This document shows, in pieces, positions 17,174 to 24,206 of a DNA stretch of 52,541 bases. Numbering within the stretch: position 1 is the stretch's first letter; the number at the start of each line of letters is the position of its first letter. A program made the position numbers and the translations under genes. Source of the stretch: Lentisphaeria bacterium (GTDB lineage Bacteria; Verrucomicrobiota; Lentisphaeria; Oligosphaerales; Oligosphaeraceae); assembly GCA_016288215.1 (NCBI GenBank), contig JAEEYQ010000052.1, positions 1-52,541 on the forward strand. Direction: 5' to 3'. The notes under the pieces are model-generated. The model worked only from the letters and a program-made list of their open reading frames with translations, was not told where the DNA came from and ran no database searches.

Positions 17174-17348
17174 GTCTCGCGTCTCCCGTCTCTCGTCCCA
17201 TGAAAAGAGTCTCCCGTCTCTCGTCTCTCGTCTCTCGTCCCATGAAAAGAGTCTCCCGTCTCTCGTCTCCCGTCCAGTGAAAAGTGAAGAGTGAAGTGGG
17301 ACGAGGGACTGGAGACGGGGGACGGGAGGGGACGTGAGACGTGAGACA
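17174..17348. repeat. 25-unit heptamer array with inverted halves
   Basis: The segment can be cut into 25 consecutive 7-base units without a single slip. Units 1-14 are mainly GTCTCCC, GTCTCTC, GTCCCAT and GAAAAGA, with a 35- to 42-base superunit repeated. The central units are GAAAAGT, GAAGAGT and GAAGTGG. The last units are GACGAGG, GACGGGG, GACGGGA, TGAGACG and TGAGACA. The purine-rich end is roughly the reverse complement of the pyrimidine-rich start, so the RNA or single strand could fold back. No spacers are present, so it is not a CRISPR array. Confidence 0.8.
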
Positions 17349-17403
17349 TGGCCCTTGCCGCATGACAAACAACGACAATCATGAACAATTCGGCGTTGTC
17401 AGT

Positions 17404-17434
17404 TTGACTCCGTTTTGTTAGCCATTATACTAAC
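17404..17434 (+). promoter_or_regulatory. Sigma70-like promoter with overlapping dyad, upstream of porin gene
   Basis: TTGACT (17404-17409), a 16-base spacer, and TATACT (17426-17431), 66 bases before the porin ATG. A dyad GTTAG (17417-17421)-N8-CTAAC (17430-17434) overlaps the -10 box and could be an operator. This is the best-formed promoter seen in the window. Confidence 0.55.
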
Positions 17435-17496
17435 ATGCTGTGCAAAGATAGTGTTGAAGCGTTTTCTGTAATCTATATATAAATAAGGAATAGAAG

Positions 17497-18837
17497 ATGA
17501 AGATTCGACATGTGCTGTTTTCGGCGGCGCTGGCGGCGATGGCTGTCCGCGGTCAAGTTGAGGTTCAGTTGGCGGACGACGTGAAATTGCGGCTGGGAGG
17601 GGATCTGCGCGTCCGCTATGAGGGCTTTGACGCGGCGGTTCCCAATCCGGATGTGCCCAAGGCCGGCCGCCACACCACGGAGTATTTCCGCATTCGGACC
17701 CGCGTGGGCGGCTCTCTGGACTTTGGGGAGGACCTGACTCTGAACCTGCGGCTGGGCAACCGGGTCCATTCGGTCACTACCAGCCCCAACCGCCAAAACA
17801 ACGACGGCGCCTCCACATGGGAGTTTCCCGACGAGGTGTATGTGGACGCCGCCAACATCGTCTACCGCAATCTGATGGACGGCCGCCTCTCTCTGACTTT
17901 GGGCCGTCAGGACCTGAAGTTGGGCAATGGCATGCTCTATGCCGAAGGAACCCCCTTCGACCAGGGGCGCTCTGTGTACAGCGACGGCCTGACCGTCCGC
18001 TATGAGGACGAGACGGAGAAAGTCACCGCCTTTGTCCTCTACGACCGCTGGAAGGACGGCATCGTGTTCATCAATGACCGGAACCGGGCCCTGCGCTCTG
18101 GAGACATCTTCACGGCGGGCCTCTACTGGACCCATCAGGTGGCCGAGCCGTTGTCCATAGATGTATATTATATGTATAACAATTTGGACGACAAACATCC
18201 GGAGACCGCCGAGCGGGCCCATGAGGCCGACGCTTCCGTGAATCTGCACACGGCGGGGCTGCGGCTCTTCGGGCGGCCCGTGACCCTCTTGGACTACAGC
18301 GTGGAGGCCGCTCAGCAGTTTGGACGGGATGAGGACGGCTCCCGTCTGGCCGGTTCCATGGCGGACGCGCGGCTGAATTTCCATCTGAACGACGATTGCA
18401 CCTTCAAGCCGGTTTTGGGCGTGGAGCTCACCCACTTGAGCGGCGATGATCGGGAGGGGGACCGGAACCGCGGCTGGAATCCCCTCATGAGCCAATGTCC
18501 TCTCTGGGGGGAGGAGCTGCTTCCGATCATGTTCAACGGCATGTGGAGCAACCTGAACATGGTGGGAACCCACTTCAGCTGCAAAATCACCGATGCCTGC
18601 ACCTTGAAGCTGTATGCCACGGACTATCAGGCGGATGACCGCGATGGTCTGGTGGGCGCCAATGCCAACACCGGCGGCGGCCGCCATGTGGGCCTGCTGG
18701 CTGGCGTGATGACCGCCTACAAGTTCACCAGCAACCTGTCCGCTCAGGCATGGTGGTCCCATTTCATGCCCGGCGACTTCTACGGCAATGGCCACGACTG
18801 CAACTGGTTCCGTCTGGAGCTGACCGCCAGCTTCTAG
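17497..18837 (+). CDS. Outer-membrane beta-barrel porin, alginate-export-like
   Basis: A 446-residue protein with a signal peptide (MKIRHVLFSAALAAMAVRG) and a C-terminal Phe (LTASF), the outer-membrane barrel insertion signal. The body alternates amphipathic strands such as LRLGGDLRVRYEGFD, EYFRIRTRVGGSLDF and DGRLSLTLGRQDLKLGNG. The pattern, including LGRQxxxxGNG near residue 140, fits the AlgE/alginate-export superfamily of 16-18-strand porins. It probably lets saccharides or other anions cross the outer membrane, and so implies a didermic cell. AAGGAA precedes the ATG. It is divergent from the pseudopilin/hydrolase locus and could supply its products to the periplasm. Confidence 0.85.
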   Translation: MKIRHVLFSAALAAMAVRGQVEVQLADDVKLRLGGDLRVRYEGFDAAVPNPDVPKAGRHTTEYFRIRTRVGGSLDFGEDLTLNLRLGNRVHSVTTSPNRQNNDGASTWEFPDEVYVDAANIVYRNLMDGRLSLTLGRQDLKLGNGMLYAEGTPFDQGRSVYSDGLTVRYEDETEKVTAFVLYDRWKDGIVFINDRNRALRSGDIFTAGLYWTHQVAEPLSIDVYYMYNNLDDKHPETAERAHEADASVNLHTAGLRLFGRPVTLLDYSVEAAQQFGRDEDGSRLAGSMADARLNFHLNDDCTFKPVLGVELTHLSGDDREGDRNRGWNPLMSQCPLWGEELLPIMFNGMWSNLNMVGTHFSCKITDACTLKLYATDYQADDRDGLVGANANTGGGRHVGLLAGVMTAYKFTSNLSAQAWWSHFMPGDFYGNGHDCNWFRLELTASF

Positions 18838-19042
18838 AGAGTTGGGGACTCTGACACCACCGCGACCGCTGCGGCGGGACGTGGAACGTGGCGTTAGCGG
18901 AAGGACTGTCCCGCCCCCCACAAAAAATTTTCAAAAAAAGTGTTGGGGCGGGTTGTAATCTGGAAAAAAGGGGATATCGTATACTGTTTCGTGTTTTTGA
19001 ATTTTAAACGCGTTTTGCATATATAGAAAGAAAGTGAAAACA

Positions 19043-19858
19043 ATGAAAAAGTTTGCATGCATTGCGTTGCTCGTCTTCGTGGGAACGGTCTTCGCCGGGG
19101 TGGAAGATCCGTACCATCAGTTCGGTGAGGTTGTGTATAATCAAGATACATATACTGAAGCAAATGGCACCGCTGGCGGTTTCACGGATTATATAAACTT
19201 TGTTCAGAAGGGAGCTGACAAGGGAATCATTACGCTGAAGGTTGTTGGCGGCACGGATGTCTACCTGACCTCGATTATTGACAACTGGGGTCCCTCCATC
19301 ACAGATATGGGTACAATCTTTGACATGTCCAAATATGGCTATATGACAGCTAAGCCAACGGATTTTGAAACTGCGGCAAAGGTTACCTTTGATAATGAAT
19401 CTGTAATCAAAGGAAGTGAGACGCCTGATTCGGTTACATATTATGATGACGCCAAACCTGAAGAAAATAAGGCAACGGTGGCGGCGTATTTCCTTGGTCA
19501 TTTTGATAAAAGTCAGGAAATCTACCTCTTCTTGACACCTAAAGATAAAGCAACGGGGGAAACGGTCTCCACGGTTCAATTGCTTAGTCCTGACAATGAA
19601 GGTACGGAATTGGTGACTCGCGAGTTTGGATGGGAATCAATTTCTCCTTTGGATCTTGCCGACAATCCAGTTGTGAATTTTGGTCTGATTAGTCCTAATG
19701 CCAATGCATATTATCAAGACAACTGGCTTTTCACCGCAGTGTTCAAGTACAATCCTCCTCAAACCGGCAGCCCGATTCCCACGGGGGCATTGGCAAGTTT
19801 GATTTGCCTGGGCACGGTGGTGGCGAGTTCCATGACCACGCGGAAGAAGCGCTATTGA
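19043..19858 (+). CDS. Secreted protein with PEP-CTERM-like sorting signal, likely exosortase substrate
   Basis: A 271-residue protein with a signal peptide (MKKFACIALLVFVGTVFAG). The C-terminus is tripartite: SPIPTG near residue 243, a hydrophobic segment ALASLICLGTVVASS, and a basic tail RKKRY. This is the layout of PEP-CTERM-type signals, with an IPTG-like motif replacing VPEP. The middle part is acidic, beta-rich and has no recognised domain. ATG 19043 is preferred to a GTG three codons upstream. It lies just before TPR, exosortase and EpsI-like genes on the same strand, making it the obvious dedicated substrate. Base composition is more AT-rich than its neighbours. Confidence 0.75.
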   Translation: MKKFACIALLVFVGTVFAGVEDPYHQFGEVVYNQDTYTEANGTAGGFTDYINFVQKGADKGIITLKVVGGTDVYLTSIIDNWGPSITDMGTIFDMSKYGYMTAKPTDFETAAKVTFDNESVIKGSETPDSVTYYDDAKPEENKATVAAYFLGHFDKSQEIYLFLTPKDKATGETVSTVQLLSPDNEGTELVTREFGWESISPLDLADNPVVNFGLISPNANAYYQDNWLFTAVFKYNPPQTGSPIPTGALASLICLGTVVASSMTTRKKRY

Positions 19859-19889
19859 GGTTGGCGGACAATTGTGAGTTTTGATGTGG

Positions 19890-19918
19890 CAGGCTTCCGC
19901 TTTTTTTGCGGAAGCCTG
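19890..19918 (+). terminator. Strong hairpin after the sorting-signal protein gene
   Basis: Perfect 11-bp stem CAGGCTTCCGC (19890-19900) and GCGGAAGCCTG (19908-19918) with a loop of seven Ts, 32 bases after the stop codon. There is no T-run after the stem, so partial termination or mRNA end protection is more likely than a full stop. It could allow more substrate than processing-enzyme mRNA from one promoter. Confidence 0.5.
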
Positions 19919-20001
19919 TCGCGTTTGGGGGATGGACAGTTCCGCAGAGAGTCGGCCATCCCATATGAGATGGTTTTAAACGCGGGAGGGTGTCATTGCC
20001 C

Positions 20002-22194
20002 ATGAGCATGTCGCGAAAGCATGTTTTTCTGTTCTTCCTCATAGCGGGGGCCCTGGTGGTGGTGATTGTCTGTGGTCTGATGGGCGTCATGGTCATCCGC
20101 CACAAACGGCAGACTGGCCTGTTCAAGGACGGGGAGCTGGCCTACCACAACGGCGACTACGTGCAGGCGGAGACGCTGCTGACCCAATACCTCTCCCATG
20201 ACTCGGACAAGGAGGAGGCATGGAAATATCTGGCCCATGTCTACGAGGGCAAGGGGCAATGGCTGGAGGCGGCGGGTTGCTGGCAGCGGCTGGTTCAGCT
20301 CAATGTGCTGGAAAGCGAATATGTGACCAACTGCATCCAGGCCAACTATCGGATTCATAACTATCAGGGCCTCAACCACATCTTCAATAAGGCCACTGAC
20401 GCCCAAAAGGAGTTTCAGGAGATTTACGCCCTGACCCGCTTCAAGGTGGACTCCGCCGACCCCGCCGTGCAGGAACTGGTGGACGCCCTTCCGGCGGACA
20501 GCCGGATCCGGCGGCTGATTGAGGCGCTGAAGAACGAGGGCCCCGCCGACGAGCTGGAGTTCCTCAAAAAGCAGGACGATCCCGTCATTCAGGTGGAGGC
20601 CTGCATTCTGGACGGCTATATCGCGGAGCTGAAGGAGAAGGACATGGCCCGCGCCGAGCAGTGCTTCCGTAAGGCGGTGGAAATCAATCCGCCCCTTTGC
20701 CAGCGGGAGCTGGGCAATTTCCTCTTCCGCCAGATGCGCTATCCAGAGGCCGCCGAGGCCTTTCAGCAAGCCTATCCGGCCATGCTTTCGGGCGATGCGG
20801 TCCTGAATTATGGCGAAGTCCTTTTCTTCCAAAAGAATGAAGAGGGGCTGAAGAAACTGGAGAAGGATGTGAGCCGTGGAGTTGGGAACTCATTGCCTGT
20901 CCGCGCCTATATCCAATGCCTGCTGGCGGCCATGGACCGAAAGACGGAAGACATGGTGAAGAATTATCAGGTGGCCGGTCTGCGCCGCGAGACGCCCATG
21001 GGGCTGCTCATCACCTTTTTGGTGTCCGTGGAGACGGTGGACATCCCCCAGATGGTCCCCGTCCTGTTGCGATGGAAGGGCACGGCCATCTTCGAGCAGA
21101 AGAAAGAGGAGATTTTGACCAGCGTCCGCCACGTTCTGATGCAGGCCATGGAGAAGCGGAAATGGCAGGAGGCGTCCCGTCTGGCCATGCTGTTCAGGGA
21201 TCAGAAGCCGCCGGAGATTTTGGTGTACAAGGCGTTGCTTTTTGAGCGGGCCGCCTTTGGTGTGGTTCCGGAAGATCTTCTGCAAGAGGCAATTACGTAT
21301 TTCCCGGAAGACCAGGCGTTCCGTGCGTTGTCATTGCGCAGCGCCTTGTCGAAGGGGAATGTGGATGAGGTGAACGCCGCCTATGAGCAGGTCATCGCCA
21401 AAAGCGCGGATCCGGAGCTGGACCGTTATCGGAAGGCCATCTTCCTGGAGCAGAAAGGCCTTGTGGAAGAGGCCTTTGCGGAGATTTCGAAAAACCTGCA
21501 GGAGCATCCTTCGGAGCGGGAGGCGAAGCACTGTCTGGCCTTTGCCATGCGCACGGGCCACAAGCCGGCTTTGGAGGCCGTGGCCTCCTATCCGCAGCTG
21601 GCCCCCATCGCCCGCTTCGAGAACGAACGCCGCTATGGCGATCCCGAGGCGGCGCTGAAGATGCTGACGGAACAGCCTCTGGAGCAGGGACTTTCCGCCG
21701 AGGTGCTGGAGGAGCGGGAGATTCTCCTGCCGTTGGGACTGTATCTGGGCATCTCCCGCCAGCGGGAGCGGGCCATCGCCGTCTATGAGTCGCTAAAGCC
21801 CTACATGATGTCCAGCCCCATCATCGACCTGAACCTCTCCGAAATCTACAAGAGCTTGGATGACAAGGAGAAAGCCTTGGCGAACGCCGCCGACGCCTAT
21901 GCCAAGGCCCCCAACAACCCGCTGGTCAAATCGGTCTACGGCATGCGCTGCGCGGAGAACGATGACTTCGAGAAAGCGGTCACGCTCATCCCGATGAATG
22001 TACAAGATCCTGAATACCAGAAGGTTCTGGTGACCAGTCTGGAGAAGTGCATTGAAACGAGCTACAAGGACCAGCGCCTGGCCTCCTGCCGCTCCTATAT
22101 TCGCAGTCTTCAGGAGCTCCAGCCGGAGAACGCCTGCGCGGCTGATTACCACAAACGGCTGGAGGAGGGCGACGAGAAGAACAATGGCCAGTGA
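20002..22194 (+). CDS. Membrane-anchored TPR-repeat protein of exosortase locus
   Basis: A 730-residue protein with one N-terminal membrane helix (VFLFFLIAGALVVVIVCGLMGVMVI) and then tetratricopeptide-like helix pairs along its length. Examples are GELAYHNGDYVQAETLLTQY, YLAHVYEGKGQWLEAAGCWQ and AFQQAYPAM. GTG 19990 and two ATGs are possible starts; ATG 20002 is chosen because GGGAGGG ends 11 bases before it. The stop codon overlaps the exosortase start, indicating translational coupling. TPR proteins are common partners in exosortase/PEP-CTERM gene sets (for example PrsT), so a scaffold or export-assembly role on the outer face of the inner membrane is inferred. Confidence 0.8.
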   Translation: MSMSRKHVFLFFLIAGALVVVIVCGLMGVMVIRHKRQTGLFKDGELAYHNGDYVQAETLLTQYLSHDSDKEEAWKYLAHVYEGKGQWLEAAGCWQRLVQLNVLESEYVTNCIQANYRIHNYQGLNHIFNKATDAQKEFQEIYALTRFKVDSADPAVQELVDALPADSRIRRLIEALKNEGPADELEFLKKQDDPVIQVEACILDGYIAELKEKDMARAEQCFRKAVEINPPLCQRELGNFLFRQMRYPEAAEAFQQAYPAMLSGDAVLNYGEVLFFQKNEEGLKKLEKDVSRGVGNSLPVRAYIQCLLAAMDRKTEDMVKNYQVAGLRRETPMGLLITFLVSVETVDIPQMVPVLLRWKGTAIFEQKKEEILTSVRHVLMQAMEKRKWQEASRLAMLFRDQKPPEILVYKALLFERAAFGVVPEDLLQEAITYFPEDQAFRALSLRSALSKGNVDEVNAAYEQVIAKSADPELDRYRKAIFLEQKGLVEEAFAEISKNLQEHPSEREAKHCLAFAMRTGHKPALEAVASYPQLAPIARFENERRYGDPEAALKMLTEQPLEQGLSAEVLEEREILLPLGLYLGISRQRERAIAVYESLKPYMMSSPIIDLNLSEIYKSLDDKEKALANAADAYAKAPNNPLVKSVYGMRCAENDDFEKAVTLIPMNVQDPEYQKVLVTSLEKCIETSYKDQRLASCRSYIRSLQELQPENACAADYHKRLEEGDEKNNGQ

Positions 22195-23089
22195 CAGAGG
22201 CAGATTCCTATTGGCGTGGCAGACTGCCCGAGACAATTTTCGGGCAGCTCCCATCAGCGTGTCTCTGCTGTTGGCGGCCATGCTTTTTGGCTGCGTGGAA
22301 TATGTGCTGTGGGGGCGAAGCCATCTGGAGGATGGCATCCCGCTGGTGGCCCTGCTGCTTTTGGCCGCTTATGATCAGCTGCGTAAACCATTGCAGCCCA
22401 AACGGATAGCTGCATCCGAGGCGGCGGGGTGGATGTTGTTGCTCCTGTCGTTGGCCGTCGGTGGCTGGATTTGGGCGGGGGGCGGACGCCAAGACGGTGA
22501 AAGCCAGCGGCTTCTGCCCATCGTGTGCAAGAACGCGGCGCTGTTGGGCGTGGCCGTGGCGGTCACCCTGCGGCAGGACGGCTTCCCTGTCGCTCTCCGC
22601 TTTTTTCCCCTTCATGTCCATGCCATCGTCATCCTGCCGCTGTATGAATTCATCCTGCTGGAGTTCAGCTATCCGCTGCGGCTGGTTTCGACTCAAGTCT
22701 CCGTCTGGCTGATGCGCTGTCTCGGCATGAATGTCCGCTGCGACGGTCCCAGCCTCATCTTCGATGGACAAGTCCTCTCCATCACGGACGCCTGTTCAGG
22801 CATCGGCCTTTTGGGCATGCTCTTCTTGCTCGCGTATTGGATTGTGCGGCCTATTCGCAGCGAGGCATGGAAGAAATGGTGCTGGAGCCTGCTGGTCATC
22901 CTCTGGATCATTTTGGCCAACGCCCTGCGGCTGCTGCTGACCCTTCTGCTGTATCAAATCTGCGGACATAAGGTCTTCGAGCGGGAGCTCCACTTCCTTC
23001 TGGGCTGCTTCTTCATCGTGGCCGCATCCCTGTTGACATGGTGCAGCTCCATGATTTTCCAGCTGGACACGGCGAAGGAGACGCCATGA
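22184..23089 (+). CDS. Exosortase
   Basis: A 301-residue polytopic membrane protein of the exosortase/archaeosortase family, predicted cysteine transpeptidases that cut C-terminal sorting signals and attach the protein to the surface. All three signature residues are visible: Cys204 in DACSGIGLLG, Arg249 in ANALRLLLT, and His270 in ERELHFLLG. About seven to eight membrane segments surround them. The start ATG 22184 overlaps the end of the TPR gene by 11 bases; the longer frame from 22052 is antisense to common sense in composition and lies inside the TPR gene. The stop codon overlaps the next ATG (ATGA). The subfamily cannot be assigned by eye. Confidence 0.92.
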   Translation: MASDRGRFLLAWQTARDNFRAAPISVSLLLAAMLFGCVEYVLWGRSHLEDGIPLVALLLLAAYDQLRKPLQPKRIAASEAAGWMLLLLSLAVGGWIWAGGGRQDGESQRLLPIVCKNAALLGVAVAVTLRQDGFPVALRFFPLHVHAIVILPLYEFILLEFSYPLRLVSTQVSVWLMRCLGMNVRCDGPSLIFDGQVLSITDACSGIGLLGMLFLLAYWIVRPIRSEAWKKWCWSLLVILWIILANALRLLLTLLLYQICGHKVFERELHFLLGCFFIVAASLLTWCSSMIFQLDTAKETP

Positions 23090-24174
23090 AACTCCGTTCC
23101 CGCGCCGTGTGGGTCGCTCTGTCGGCCATCCCGTTCCTCTTGGAGCAGCCCTACAGCTTCCGCACCATGTCCACGACGCCCACGGAGCGGTGGAACTGGT
23201 GCTTTCTCTGCGGCGCGCTGGCGCTGGCCGCTTTGATGGCCCCGAAATGGCTTTCCACGAAGAGCAAGCCCCCCGTCGGGGCGCTGCAAAAATGGCTTCC
23301 GTTGCTGTTACCCCTTGCGTTGCTGGTATTTGGATATATACGACACATCCACATGGTGATTCTGGCAGGGGGACTGCTGCTGCCCGGCTGTCTCATCTAC
23401 GCCCTTTGGGGCTGGCGGCATCTGCTGCTCTGTCTGCCTCCTCTGGGGATGCTGGCTCTTGCATGCCCCTCCGTGGGCTATCTGCTTTCCCTTGCCTTCT
23501 CCTACGGCGAAGTGACTCTCAAGACCATTCTCGCGGCATTGTTGACCGTGATGGTTCCGATTCTCTATCTTGTTCATTTGGAGAAGGTTACACCTAAAGC
23601 ATTGGCATTCAGCATCTTGGCGTTGCTGGTGCCTGCCCTCTATCTCTCCGGCGGACGCTCCATCTCCTTGCAGCCGGCGGTGCTGCCAGTCTTTTCCCGT
23701 CTGATTACCAACGACTTCCGAGGGGTGCAGGAGATGGACAACGACAGCGACCGCACCTTCTTCGGCGACAGCAAATCCGAACGCTTCCAGTTCGTGGATG
23801 CCACAGGCACGTCCATCGGAGCGCTGCATGTGTGGGATATCGCCGATGTCCATAAAATCCATCCCACGGCGTTCTGCCTTCGGGTCGGAGCCTATCGCCT
23901 CCTGCAGGAAAAGACATTGCATCTTCCTGCGAAAGAAGGACTTCCGGCAATGGATGTGTTGGAGATTCTGGCCGAGCGGCAGGGGCGCAGGCGGCTCTTC
24001 TGGCAGTGGTACAGCACGCCGAGCCGCTCCACGGGCAGCTTCCTGCTCTTCCGCACCATCTTTTCCCAAAAGGACAATTGGTCCGCCTTCATCGTGGACA
24101 CGCCCGTTGGCGACTCTCTGGAGGAACGGCGGGAGACCCTCCATCGCTTTGTGGCGGCGTTTATGGAGAATTAG
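23086..24174 (+). CDS. EpsI-like exosortase-associated protein with membrane N-terminus
   Basis: A 362-residue protein. Residues 1-190 form about six to seven membrane helices. Residues 200-362 are a periplasmic domain resembling the exosortase-associated EpsI (DUF3485-like) family, with the characteristic His-Pro-x3-Cys-Leu pattern (HPTAFCL, His259 to Leu265), a GxxLLQE-like segment and a W(Y/H)-type strand (LFWQWYS). ATG 23086 overlaps the exosortase stop codon by four bases (ATGA), so the genes are coupled. The EpsI domain is often fused to or next to an exosortase. The membrane half resembles part of an exosortase without its catalytic residues, which is unusual. No terminator is obvious after the stop. 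Confidence 0.8.
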   Translation: MKLRSRAVWVALSAIPFLLEQPYSFRTMSTTPTERWNWCFLCGALALAALMAPKWLSTKSKPPVGALQKWLPLLLPLALLVFGYIRHIHMVILAGGLLLPGCLIYALWGWRHLLLCLPPLGMLALACPSVGYLLSLAFSYGEVTLKTILAALLTVMVPILYLVHLEKVTPKALAFSILALLVPALYLSGGRSISLQPAVLPVFSRLITNDFRGVQEMDNDSDRTFFGDSKSERFQFVDATGTSIGALHVWDIADVHKIHPTAFCLRVGAYRLLQEKTLHLPAKEGLPAMDVLEILAERQGRRRLFWQWYSTPSRSTGSFLLFRTIFSQKDNWSAFIVDTPVGDSLEERRETLHRFVAAFMEN

Positions 24175-24202
24175 GTTTTTAGTTAGGCGTTGGCGGTTCG
24201 CG
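24175..24202. repeat. Short heptamer array (GTTNNNN type)
   Basis: GTTTTTA, GTTAGGC, GTTGGCG, GTTCGCG in strict 7-base register, starting on the base after the EpsI-like stop codon. It lies between two convergent genes. Confidence 0.4.
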
Positions 24203-24206
24203 GATC

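Larger units (their letters stand above)
16914..17496. other. Divergent spacer with heptamer arrays and porin promoter
   Basis: A 583-base gap between divergent genes. The first 170 bases are AT-rich and probably hold the pseudopilin promoter. Then come two adjacent heptamer arrays (17127-17160 and 17174-17348) and a strong promoter for the plus-strand porin gene (17404-17431). Short open frames across the arrays are repeat artefacts. Confidence 0.75.

Noticed and set aside
17160..17350. Possible CRISPR array
   Set aside because: The repeats are contiguous 7-base units with drift, without spacers of constant length, and no cas gene is nearby.
18905..18952. CCCGCCCC.../GGGGCGGG hairpin as terminator of the porin gene
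   Set aside because: The stem needs a bulge, its loop is a long A/T-rich stretch, and no T-run follows; too weak to list as a terminator.
19770..19800. Possible LPXTG-type sortase motif (PPQTG) in the sorting-signal protein
   Set aside because: The motif lacks the Leu, the window indicates a didermic cell (porin), and an exosortase gene is encoded next door; the SPIPTG-helix-RKKRY layout fits an exosortase signal better.
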